Origin: Jejuia sp. UBA6058
GTDB lineage: Bacteria; Bacteroidota; Bacteroidia; Flavobacteriales; Flavobacteriaceae
NCBI GenBank assembly: GCA_002428965.1
Contig: DIYI01000001.1
Coordinates: forward strand, 62,001 to 126,000
Reading direction: 5' to 3'
Length of the DNA: 64,000 bases
Part shown: piece by piece, positions 8,002 through 14,302 of the stretch
Layout of the letters: each line of letters opens with the position of its first letter
How positions within the stretch are numbered: the first letter of the stretch is position 1
Program-made: the position numbers and the translations under genes
The notes under the pieces: model-generated
The model's database searches: none
Told to the model about the DNA's origin: nothing
Seen by the model: the letters and a program-made list of their open reading frames with translations, nothing else

Positions 8002-8376
8002 ATGGCAAGAATTGCAGGTGTAGACATACCAAAACAAAAAAGAGGCGCTATCTCTTTAACTTATATCTACGGAATAGGTAAAAGTAGAGCGAAAGAAATT
8101 TTAGCTACAGCTAAGGTTGACGAAAACACTAAAGTACAAGATTGGACAGACGACGAAATCGGAGCTATCCGTGAGGCTGTTGGATCTTACACTATTGAAG
8201 GTGAATTACGTTCTGAAACACAATTGAACATTAAGCGTTTAATGGATATCGGATGTTACAGAGGTATTCGTCATAGAGCTGGTCTTCCATTAAGAGGACA
8301 ACGTACTAAAAACAACTCTAGAACTAGAAAAGGTAGAAGAAAAACTGTTGCTAACAAGAAAAAAGCAACTAAATAA
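8002..8376 (+). CDS. rpsM: 30S ribosomal protein S13
   Basis: Small-subunit head protein contacting the P-site tRNA and the B1 bridges. The 124 residues start M-A-R-I-A-G-V-D-I-P. The helix-hairpin-helix region carries L-T-Y-I-Y-G-I-G-K-S-R-A. The C-terminal tail has the signature L-P-L-R-G-Q-R-T-K-x-N-S-R-T-R-K-G. It is flanked on both sides by heptad-repeat gaps of about 100 bp instead of the few base pairs seen elsewhere in the block. Confidence 0.99.
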   Translation: MARIAGVDIPKQKRGAISLTYIYGIGKSRAKEILATAKVDENTKVQDWTDDEIGAIREAVGSYTIEGELRSETQLNIKRLMDIGCYRGIRHRAGLPLRGQRTKNNSRTRKGRRKTVANKKKATK

Positions 8377-8380
8377 TAAT

Positions 8381-8472
8381 TTAGACATTAGTCATTAGTG
8401 TTTAGACGTTAGATGAATCTGTTCGAAATAGAAATGTTTAGGATTCTAACAACTAAAGCTAACAACTAGAAC
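8381..8472 (+). repeat. Heptad-periodic inverted repeat, copy 3 (rpsM-rpsK gap)
   Basis: The clearest copy. Five uninterrupted TTAGnnn heptads occupy 8381-8415 and are followed by AATC at 8416-8419. After a spacer, GATT at 8442-8445 leads into CTAA-based units (8446-8472). The arms are complementary (GTTAG..AATC with GATTCTAAC), so a long hairpin is possible in the transcript. Its central part repeats copy 2 almost base for base. Confidence 0.78.
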
Positions 8473-8480
8473 AAAAGAAT

Positions 8481-8864
8481 ATGGCAAAGTCAAGTACAAA
8501 AAAACGTAAAGTAATAGTAGATGCAATTGGTGAAGCTCACGTAACAGCATCATTTAATAATATTATTATTTCATTAACCAATAAGAAGGGAGATGTAATC
8601 TCTTGGTCTTCTGCTGGTAAAATGGGATTTAGAGGATCTAAGAAAAATACACCTTATGCTGCTCAATTAGCTGCTGAAGATGCTGCTGGTGTAGCACTAG
8701 AAGCTGGATTGAAAAAAGTAAAAGTATACGTAAAAGGTCCTGGTAACGGTAGAGAATCTGCTATTCGTTCTATCCATAATGCTGGTATAGAAGTTACAGA
8801 AATCATTGATGTAACTCCACTACCACACAACGGATGTCGTCCACCAAAACGTAGAAGAGTTTAA
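8481..8864 (+). CDS. rpsK: 30S ribosomal protein S11
   Basis: Platform protein lining the E-site mRNA path. The 127 residues have the S11 core motifs A-H-V-T-A-S-F-N-N-I-I-I-S-L-T (about residues 19-33) and the C-terminal signature V-T-P-L-P-H-N-G-C-R-P-P-K-R-R-R-V. It is followed by a strong terminator-like hairpin, so transcription probably ends or is reduced here before rpsD. Confidence 0.99.
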   Translation: MAKSSTKKRKVIVDAIGEAHVTASFNNIIISLTNKKGDVISWSSAGKMGFRGSKKNTPYAAQLAAEDAAGVALEAGLKKVKVYVKGPGNGRESAIRSIHNAGIEVTEIIDVTPLPHNGCRPPKRRRV

Positions 8865-8890
8865 GCACTATTTTATAGTGTTTATCATAT

Positions 8891-8933
8891 AAAAAATTAA
8901 TATCGTCTGATTGTCAGATGATATTAATTTTTT
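8891..8933 (+). terminator. Hairpin terminator between rpsK and rpsD
   Basis: A 20-bp stem (8891-8910 paired with 8914-8933, one G-T wobble) encloses a 3-nt loop (TTG). It starts with six A and ends with six T, so it can act in either direction. It splits the alpha-type gene block after rpsK. A consensus -7 promoter element begins 4 bp downstream. Confidence 0.85.
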
Positions 8934-8944
8934 GCATAAATTTG
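8911..8944 (+). promoter_or_regulatory. Promoter of rpsD-rpoA-rplQ
   Basis: TAAATTTG at 8937-8944 matches the Bacteroidota sigma-A -7 consensus TAnnTTTG exactly. A TTG at 8911-8913, in the loop of the terminator hairpin, lies 23 nt upstream, at the upper limit of the known TTG-N17-23 spacing. The expected transcript start is near 8950, which places the three-stem leader at the 5' end of the mRNA. Confidence 0.7.
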
Positions 8945-8950
8945 CACACC

Positions 8951-9042
8951 GAAAAAAATAACAAGTATCAACGAGAGAGTAACGGTTATCGAAGGATAAG
9001 ATTAAGACCTTAATTCATAACTTCTCTCATAAACAATTAAAA
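8951..9042 (+). ncRNA. Structured 5' leader of rpsD (candidate S4 autoregulatory RNA)
   Basis: The leader can fold into a three-way junction. The closing stem is GAGAGA at 8973-8978 with TCTCTC at 9023-9028, extended by GT (8979-8980) with AC (9020-9021) next to a one-base bulge. Hairpin 1 is TTATC (8986-8990), loop GAAG, GATAA (8995-8999). Hairpin 2 is ATTAA (9001-9005), loop GACC, TTAAT (9010-9014). S4 represses its own operon through mRNA structures in several phyla. From memory, a candidate S4 leader has been described in Flavobacteria, but I could not check whether this is it. Confidence 0.65.
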
Positions 9043-9648
9043 ATGGCAAGATATACTGGTCCTAAAACAAAAATCGCACGTAAATTCGGCGAGGCTATCT
9101 TTGGAGATGATAAATCTTTTGAGAAAAGAAATTACCCTCCAGGGCAACACGGAAATAATAGAAGACGTGGTAAAAAATCTGAATACGCTATCCAATTAGC
9201 TGAAAAGCAAAAAGCAAAATATACTTATGGTATTTTAGAGCGTCAATTTAGAGGATTATTTAAAAAAGCAAGAGCAGCTCAAGGCATTACTGGTGAAGTA
9301 TTATTACAATTATGTGAATCTCGTTTAGATAACGTAGTTTACAGAATGGGAGTTTCACCTTCTAGAAGTGGTGCACGTCAATTAGTTTCACACAGACACA
9401 TTACTGTAAACGGGGAAATCGTTAATATTCCATCTTACCAATTAAAAGCTGGAGATGTTGTAGGTGTTAGAGAAAAATCTAAGTCTCTTGAGGCTATTGA
9501 TAGATCATTGTCAAACTCAAGTAAAGTTTACGAATGGATCACTTGGAACAACGATACAAAGTCTGGTACTTATGTGTCAGTTCCTGCAAGAATCCAAATT
9601 CCAGAAAATATCAACGAGCAATTCATCGTCGAATTATATTCTAAATAA
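9043..9648 (+). CDS. rpsD: 30S ribosomal protein S4 (zinc-free type)
   Basis: Primary 16S rRNA-binding protein, and in many bacteria the repressor of its own operon. The 201 residues start M-A-R-Y-T-G-P-K. The N-terminal domain lacks the CxxC zinc knuckle, and the S4 RNA-binding domain carries S-R-L-D-N-V-V-Y-R-M-G (about residues 93-103). It is the first gene of a transcription unit with its own terminator, promoter and leader upstream. rpoA follows after 100 bp. Confidence 0.99.
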   Translation: MARYTGPKTKIARKFGEAIFGDDKSFEKRNYPPGQHGNNRRRGKKSEYAIQLAEKQKAKYTYGILERQFRGLFKKARAAQGITGEVLLQLCESRLDNVVYRMGVSPSRSGARQLVSHRHITVNGEIVNIPSYQLKAGDVVGVREKSKSLEAIDRSLSNSSKVYEWITWNNDTKSGTYVSVPARIQIPENINEQFIVELYSK

Positions 9649-9678
9649 TAAATTAACAACATTGGTATTTGGCCAAAG

Positions 9679-9710
9679 GGTTTATTCGTACTTCTTCAAA
9701 CTTATAAACC
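9679..9710 (+). other. Inverted repeat in the rpsD-rpoA gap
   Basis: GGTTTAT at 9679-9685 pairs perfectly with ATAAACC at 9704-9710 across an 18-nt loop. There is no T tract, so this does not look like a terminator. Just upstream, at about 9669-9678, lies the palindrome TTTGGCCAAA. Either could affect rpoA mRNA processing or translation. That is inference only. Confidence 0.35.
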
Positions 9711-9748
9711 GCGCAACCAAATAACAATTAAAACGAAGAAACACACAA

Positions 9749-10741
9749 ATGGCAGTATTTAGTTTTCAAAAGCCCGACAAAGTAATCATGATCGATTCTA
9801 CTGATTTCGAAGGAAAATTCGAATTCAGACCGTTAGAACCTGGTTATGGTTTAACAGTAGGCAATGCATTAAGAAGAGTATTATTATCTTCTTTAGAAGG
9901 ATTTGCAATTACATCTGTAAGAATCGAAGGTGTAGACCACGAGTTTTCTACAATTGCTGGCGTAGTTGAAGATGTAACCGAAATCATTCTTAACTTAAAG
10001 CAAGTACGTTTTAAAAGACAAATTGAAGATATTGATAACGAGTCTATCTCAATTTCAATTTCTGGTCAAGAGCAAATATTAGCAGGAGACTTCCAGAAGT
10101 TTATTTCAGGATTCCAAGTATTAAATTCAGAACTAGTTATCTGTAATTTAGATCCTAAGGTGAGCATCAATATGGAAATCACTATAGAAAAAGGTAGAGG
10201 TTATGTGCCAGCAGAAGAAAACAAAAAGCCTTCTGCACCAATGGGAACTATCTTTACAGATTCTATCTACACACCAATCAAAAATGTTAAGTATAGCATT
10301 GAGAACTATCGTGTAGAGCAAAAAACGGATTATGAGAAGTTAGTATTCGAAATCATTACAGATGGTTCAATTACACCTCAAGATGCGTTAACCGAAGCTG
10401 CTAAAACCTTAATTCACCACTTCATGTTATTCTCTGATGAGCGTATCACTTTAGAAGCGGATGAGATTGCACAAACTGAAACTTATGATGAAGAATCACT
10501 TCACATGAGACAGTTATTGAAGACTAAGCTTATTGATATGGATTTATCCGTGCGCGCGCTTAACTGTTTAAAAGCTGCAGAGGTAGATACTTTAGGAGAC
10601 TTAGTATCATTCAACAAAAACGACTTAATGAAGTTCCGTAACTTCGGTAAGAAATCTTTAACTGAGCTTGAAGAGCTTGTACACGTTAAAGGTTTGAATT
10701 TCGGAATGGACTTAAGCAAATATAAATTAGACAAAGATTAA
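9749..10741 (+). CDS. rpoA: DNA-directed RNA polymerase subunit alpha
   Basis: Alpha subunit that nucleates polymerase assembly. The 330 residues contain an N-terminal dimerisation domain (about 1-235) with T-V-G-N-A-L-R-R-V-L-L-S-S-L-E-G, and a C-terminal DNA- and activator-binding domain (about 255-325) with L-S-V-R-A-L-N-C-L-K and N-F-G-K-K-S-L-T-E-L. Both domains are intact. It lies between rpsD and rplQ. Confidence 0.99.
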   Translation: MAVFSFQKPDKVIMIDSTDFEGKFEFRPLEPGYGLTVGNALRRVLLSSLEGFAITSVRIEGVDHEFSTIAGVVEDVTEIILNLKQVRFKRQIEDIDNESISISISGQEQILAGDFQKFISGFQVLNSELVICNLDPKVSINMEITIEKGRGYVPAEENKKPSAPMGTIFTDSIYTPIKNVKYSIENYRVEQKTDYEKLVFEIITDGSITPQDALTEAAKTLIHHFMLFSDERITLEADEIAQTETYDEESLHMRQLLKTKLIDMDLSVRALNCLKAAEVDTLGDLVSFNKNDLMKFRNFGKKSLTELEELVHVKGLNFGMDLSKYKLDKD

Positions 10742-10752
10742 ATTAATCAACT

Positions 10753-10797
10753 CTTCTATAATTTGCTCCTCAAAAGAGTTTGGTAGCAAGATAGAAG
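10753..10797 (+). promoter_or_regulatory. Nested hairpin before rplQ
   Basis: The rpoA-rplQ gap folds into one continuous hairpin. CTTCTAT (10753-10759) pairs with ATAGAAG (10791-10797). After a small internal loop, TTGCT (10763-10767) pairs with AGCAA (10785-10789), leaving a 17-nt apical loop. The structure ends 15 nt before the rplQ ATG. No T tract follows, so a terminator is unlikely. A translational control or RNA-processing element is possible. Confidence 0.5.
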
Positions 10798-10812
10798 TTT
10801 AAAACAAAAGTC

Positions 10813-11286
10813 ATGAGACACGGAAAAAAATTCAACCACTTAGGTAGACAAACAGCTCACAGAAAGGCAATGTTAGCAAATATGGCTTGTTCTTTAATAG
10901 AGCACAAGCGCATTAACACAACAGTTGCAAAAGCAAAAGCTTTAAAGCAATTTGTTGAGCCTTTAGTAACCAAATCTAAAGAAGATACTACACATAATCG
11001 TCGTATCGTATTTAGTAAGTTAAGACAAAAGGAAGCTGTTACTGAGTTATTCAGGGAAGTTGCTACTAAAGTAGGCGACAGACCAGGAGGTTACACCAGA
11101 ATTATCAAATTAGGTAATCGTTTAGGTGATAACGCGGATATGGCAATGATCGAGCTTGTAGATTACAACGAAATTTACAACGCTGGTAAAAAAGCTAAGA
11201 AAACTACTAGAAGAAGTAGAAGAGGAGGCAGTAAGCCGGCTGTTGCGGTTCCAGTTGAAACTAACGCATCAAACGAAGAAGAATAA
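10813..11286 (+). CDS. rplQ: 50S ribosomal protein L17
   Basis: Large-subunit protein near the exit tunnel. The 157 residues start M-R-H-G-K-K-F-N-H-L-G-R and contain the L17 signature near L-I-E-H-K-R-I-x-T-T-x-A-K-A-K. Compared with E. coli L17 (127 residues) there is a C-terminal extension of about 30 residues, first basic (K-K-A-K-K-T-T-R-R-S-R-R-G-G) and then acidic (E-E-E). It is the last gene of the ribosomal block, followed by a strong terminator. Confidence 0.98.
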   Translation: MRHGKKFNHLGRQTAHRKAMLANMACSLIEHKRINTTVAKAKALKQFVEPLVTKSKEDTTHNRRIVFSKLRQKEAVTELFREVATKVGDRPGGYTRIIKLGNRLGDNADMAMIELVDYNEIYNAGKKAKKTTRRSRRGGSKPAVAVPVETNASNEEE

Positions 11287-11309
11287 ATGTTAATAAGCAT
11301 TTAATATAT

Positions 11310-11345
11310 AAAGGATAAACTATTTTTAGTTTATCCTTTTTTTTT
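11310..11345 (+). terminator. Rho-independent terminator after rplQ
   Basis: A perfect 13-bp stem (11310-11322 with 11327-11339) around a TTTT loop is followed by a run of nine T (11337-11345). It closes the ribosomal protein/rpoA transcription unit 24 bp after the rplQ stop. Confidence 0.9.
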
Positions 11346-11365
11346 GAATTTTTGTAAAACTTTTT

Positions 11366-11454
11366 GGCGTTACCCTCCTATGGTCGGGTCGGGCTTTCGG
11401 CAGTCGCTCTCTCCTTCGTCGAGGAGCTTCAACAAATGCCTCAATCCCTAACGC
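11366..11454 (+). repeat. Dispersed GCGTTA/TAACGC element, copy 1
   Basis: An 89-bp element bounded by GCGTTA (11367-11372) and its inverse TAACGC (11449-11454). It shares with the copy at 26844 the left block GGCGTTACCCTC, the middle block CGGGTCGGGCTTTCGG and the right block CAATCCCTAACGC. Between the middle and right blocks lies a hairpin (CTCCT at 11411-11415 with AGGAG at 11422-11426) whose sequence differs from the second copy. It is much more G/C-rich than its surroundings. It ends 22 bp before carA, so it may be in the carA leader. Confidence 0.75.
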
Positions 11455-11476
11455 GGAAGAAAACCACGAAAAACAC

Positions 11477-12601
11477 ATGAAATATCAGAAAAGACAAAAT
11501 GCCATCGTTCTGCTTGCAGATGGTACAATTTTTTATGGAAAAGCAGTAGGAGGAAAGCAAGGAACCGCTTTTGGTGAAGTTTGTTTTAATACGGGAATGA
11601 CAGGGTATCAAGAGATTTTTACTGACCCTTCGTATTACGGACAATTAATGGTGGCAACAAATGCGCACATAGGAAATTATGGAACTAATGAAGATGAAGT
11701 AGAATCAGATTCTATTAAGATTGCTGGTTTAATTGTTAAGAATTTCAGTTACGAATATTCGCGTCCGGCAGCAGATAGTTCTTTAGAAGACTTTTTGGAT
11801 AAAAATAACTTGTTGGCAATTTCAGATGTGGATACCAGAGCATTGGTAAGCTATATTAGAGAAAACGGTGCTATGAACGCTGTTATATCTACCGAAGTTG
11901 ACAATATTGAAGGTCTAAAGAAACAATTGGCAGAAGTGCCAAGTATGGAGGGATTAGAGTTGGCTTCAGAAGTATCAACAAAAGACCCTTATTATTTTGG
12001 TGATGAAAATGCTACCTTCAAAGTAGCAGCCTTAGATATAGGTATTAAAAAGAATATTTTAAGAAATATTGCAAGTAGAGATTGTTATATCAAAGTGTTT
12101 CCATATAATGCTAAATTTGAAGACCTAGAAGCTTTTGAACCAGATGGGTACTTCTTGTCAAATGGCCCTGGTGATCCAGAACCTTTGGTAGAAGCGCAAG
12201 CTGTGGCAAAAGAAATCATTAAAAGAGACTTGCCACTATTTGGTATTTGTTTAGGGCATCAGGTGATTGCTATTGCTAATGGTGTTTCAACTTATAAAAT
12301 GTACAACGGGCACAGAGGTATTAATCACCCTGTGAAAAATCTAATCACAGGAAAAGGAGAAATCACCTCTCAAAACCATGGTTTCGCAGTAAATAGAGAA
12401 GAAGCAGAAGGTAATTCTGATTTAGAGATAACGCATGTACATTTAAATGATGATACCGTTGCAGGTTTAGCAATGAAGGATAAAAACGTATTTTCAGTGC
12501 AGTATCACCCAGAAGCAAGCCCTGGACCGCATGATTCATCGTATTTGTTCGATCAGTTTGTTGAGAACATTAAGAAGAGTAAACTTTCACCTGTGGAATA
12601 A
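11477..12601 (+). CDS. carA: Carbamoyl-phosphate synthase small (glutaminase) chain
   Basis: Hydrolyses glutamine and channels ammonia to CarB for carbamoyl phosphate, used in pyrimidine and arginine synthesis. It has 374 residues. The N-terminal CPSase small-chain domain (about 1-150) includes F-N-T-G-M-T-G-Y-Q-E. The C-terminal class I glutamine amidotransferase has the nucleophile Cys258 in G-I-C-L-G-H-Q and the His/Glu pair in Y-H-P-E-A. carB is not adjacent. The gene stands alone between the rplQ terminator and its own terminator. Confidence 0.98.
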   Translation: MKYQKRQNAIVLLADGTIFYGKAVGGKQGTAFGEVCFNTGMTGYQEIFTDPSYYGQLMVATNAHIGNYGTNEDEVESDSIKIAGLIVKNFSYEYSRPAADSSLEDFLDKNNLLAISDVDTRALVSYIRENGAMNAVISTEVDNIEGLKKQLAEVPSMEGLELASEVSTKDPYYFGDENATFKVAALDIGIKKNILRNIASRDCYIKVFPYNAKFEDLEAFEPDGYFLSNGPGDPEPLVEAQAVAKEIIKRDLPLFGICLGHQVIAIANGVSTYKMYNGHRGINHPVKNLITGKGEITSQNHGFAVNREEAEGNSDLEITHVHLNDDTVAGLAMKDKNVFSVQYHPEASPGPHDSSYLFDQFVENIKKSKLSPVE

Positions 12602-12609
12602 TAAAGTGT

Positions 12610-12650
12610 AAAGCTATAATGTACTAAAACGTTATAGCTTTCTTTTTTTT
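12610..12650 (+). terminator. Rho-independent terminator after carA
   Basis: A ten-base-pair stem (12610-12619 with 12632-12641), extendable by a wobble and a G-C pair, is followed by eight T at 12643-12650. It starts 8 bp after the carA stop and precedes the eno promoter. Confidence 0.85.
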
Positions 12651-12691
12651 ATTTTATGATAAAAGCTAGTAAATAAAAAGAGATTAAACCG

Positions 12692-12699
12692 TAAATTTG
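12692..12699 (+). promoter_or_regulatory. -7 element of the eno promoter
   Basis: TAAATTTG matches TAnnTTTG exactly. It lies 32 nt before the eno ATG at 12732, so the leader would be about 26 nt. No TTG was found at the normal -33 distance. A GTG start that overlaps this element at 12699 would place translation within the promoter, which argues against it. Confidence 0.6.
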
Positions 12700-12731
12700 T
12701 GGCGCAATTAAAGATTAAAAACAAACCAATT

Positions 12732-14021
12732 ATGAGCGTAATAGTTAGCGTACACGCAAGACAAATTCTAGATTCAAGAGGTAACCCAACTGTAGAAGTT
12801 GATGTAATTACCGAGAACGGTGTATTAGGTAGAGCTGCAGTTCCTTCTGGGGCTTCAACGGGAGAGCATGAAGCTGTGGAGCTTCGTGATGGAGGTGATA
12901 CTTACATGGGGAAAGGTGTTTTAAAGGCTGTTGAAAATGTTAATACCGTAATTGCAGAAGAATTATTAGGTGTTTCAGTGTTTGAACAAAACTTAATTGA
13001 CCAGATGATGATTGATTTAGATGGTACACCAAATAAATCTAAATTGGGCGCTAATGCTATTTTAGGTGTGTCTTTGGCTGCTGCAAAAGCTGCTGCTAAC
13101 GAATTAAATATGCCTTTATATCGTTATGTTGGTGGTGTTTCTGCAAACACACTACCATTACCTATGATGAACATCATCAATGGTGGTTCTCATAGTGATG
13201 CGCCAATTGCATTCCAAGAGTTTATGATTATGCCAGTTAAGGCGAAGAACTTTACACATGCAATGCAAATGGGAACGGAGATTTTCCACCATTTGAAAAA
13301 AGTATTGCACGATAGAAATTTAAGTACTGCGGTTGGTGATGAAGGTGGTTTTGCACCAACCTTAGATGGAACAGAAGATGCTATTGAAACAATTGGTAAA
13401 GCAGTTGAAAACGCTGGATATAAATTTGGAGATGAAGTTAAGATTGCTTTAGATTGTGCCTCTGCTGAATTCTATGAAGATGGAAAATACAATTATGCTA
13501 AGTTTGAAGGCGACACTGGAGTTGTAAGAACGTCAGAAGAGCAAGCAACATATTTAGCTGAATTATGTGCAAAGTACCCAATCATTTCTATTGAAGATGG
13601 AATGGATGAAAATGACTGGGATGGATGGAAATCTTTAACAGAAAAAGTTGGAGATAAAGTACAGTTAGTTGGTGATGATTTATACGTAACAAATGTGGAG
13701 CGTTTATCAAGAGGTATCGAAAATGGTATTGCCAATTCAATCTTGATTAAAGTAAACCAAATAGGTTCTTTAACTGAAACAATTGCTGCTGTAAATATGG
13801 CACACAATGCAGGTTATACCTCTGTAATGTCTCACCGTTCTGGAGAAACTGAAGATAATACTATTGCAGATTTAGCGGTAGCTTTAAATACAGGACAAAT
13901 TAAAACAGGTTCTGCTTCACGTTCTGACCGTATGGCTAAATACAACCAGTTACTTCGTATCGAAGAAGAGCTTGGTTCTGTAGCTTACTTCCCAGGAGAA
14001 AATGCTTTTAAGGTGAAGTAA
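12732..14021 (+). CDS. eno: Enolase (phosphopyruvate hydratase)
   Basis: Converts 2-phosphoglycerate to phosphoenolpyruvate in glycolysis. From the ATG at 12732 it has 429 residues starting M-S-V-I-V-S-V-H-A-R-Q-I-L-D-S-R-G-N-P-T. An upstream in-frame GTG at 12699 falls on the promoter and is rejected. Key parts are the loop G-A-S-T-G-E-H-E, the catalytic G-D-E-G-G-F-A-P, the lysine in I-L-I-K-V-N-Q-I-G, and S-H-R-S-G-E-T-E-D. It is a single gene with its own promoter element and terminator. Confidence 0.98.
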   Translation: MSVIVSVHARQILDSRGNPTVEVDVITENGVLGRAAVPSGASTGEHEAVELRDGGDTYMGKGVLKAVENVNTVIAEELLGVSVFEQNLIDQMMIDLDGTPNKSKLGANAILGVSLAAAKAAANELNMPLYRYVGGVSANTLPLPMMNIINGGSHSDAPIAFQEFMIMPVKAKNFTHAMQMGTEIFHHLKKVLHDRNLSTAVGDEGGFAPTLDGTEDAIETIGKAVENAGYKFGDEVKIALDCASAEFYEDGKYNYAKFEGDTGVVRTSEEQATYLAELCAKYPIISIEDGMDENDWDGWKSLTEKVGDKVQLVGDDLYVTNVERLSRGIENGIANSILIKVNQIGSLTETIAAVNMAHNAGYTSVMSHRSGETEDNTIADLAVALNTGQIKTGSASRSDRMAKYNQLLRIEEELGSVAYFPGENAFKVK

Positions 14022-14046
14022 AAATTCACTATAAATATTATAATGG

Positions 14047-14082
14047 AAAAGCGATTTACTTTTATTAAATTGCTTTTTTTTT
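14047..14082 (+). terminator. Rho-independent terminator after eno
   Basis: AAAAGC plus ATTT (14047-14056, one G-T wobble) pairs with AAAT plus GCTTTT (14067-14076), and the T run continues to 14082. It begins 26 bp after the eno stop. Confidence 0.8.
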
Positions 14083-14095
14083 GTTTAAAAACTCT

Positions 14096-14145
14096 AAGTA
14101 ATATTACTTATTGTCCTAGTAAAAATCTAAGTAGTATTTTAGATT
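14096..14145. other. Palindromes between the two terminators of the eno-gltA gap
   Basis: AAGTAATATTACTT at 14096-14109 is a perfect 14-bp palindrome, which could be a dimeric operator. AATCTAA (14124-14130) pairs with TTAGATT (14139-14145). Both sit between the eno terminator and a second terminator-like hairpin at 14160. No open reading frame of note is present. A short RNA between the two terminators is possible, but no consensus -7 element was found for it. Confidence 0.35.
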
Positions 14146-14159
14146 AAAAAGTTTTAGGT

Positions 14160-14195
14160 AAAAGAAGATTAGTTTTAAATTAATCTTCTTTTTTT
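14160..14195 (+). terminator. Second terminator-like hairpin upstream of gltA
   Basis: A perfect 12-bp stem (14160-14171 with 14181-14192) around a 9-nt loop is followed by T through 14195. It is the second such structure in the 281-bp eno-gltA gap. Its position 107 bp before gltA means it either backs up the eno terminator or ends a short RNA encoded in the gap. Confidence 0.75.
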
Positions 14196-14302
14196 AATAT
14201 CAATTTTGTTAATATATCAATTTACAAAACCTTTAGTTGATAGCTTTATAAATAAGGGTTTATTTCGTAATTTAGCGCTTCCAAAAATTAAATAGAAATC
14301 AC

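Noticed and set aside
9464..9724. Plus-strand frame of 86 codons overlapping the end of rpsD
   Set aside because: Most of it is rpsD in another frame; the extension into the gap has no coding character.
12699..12731. GTG start giving an 11-residue extension of enolase
   Set aside because: The GTG overlaps the -7 promoter element and the extra residues are unlike enolase; the ATG at 12732 gives the usual start.
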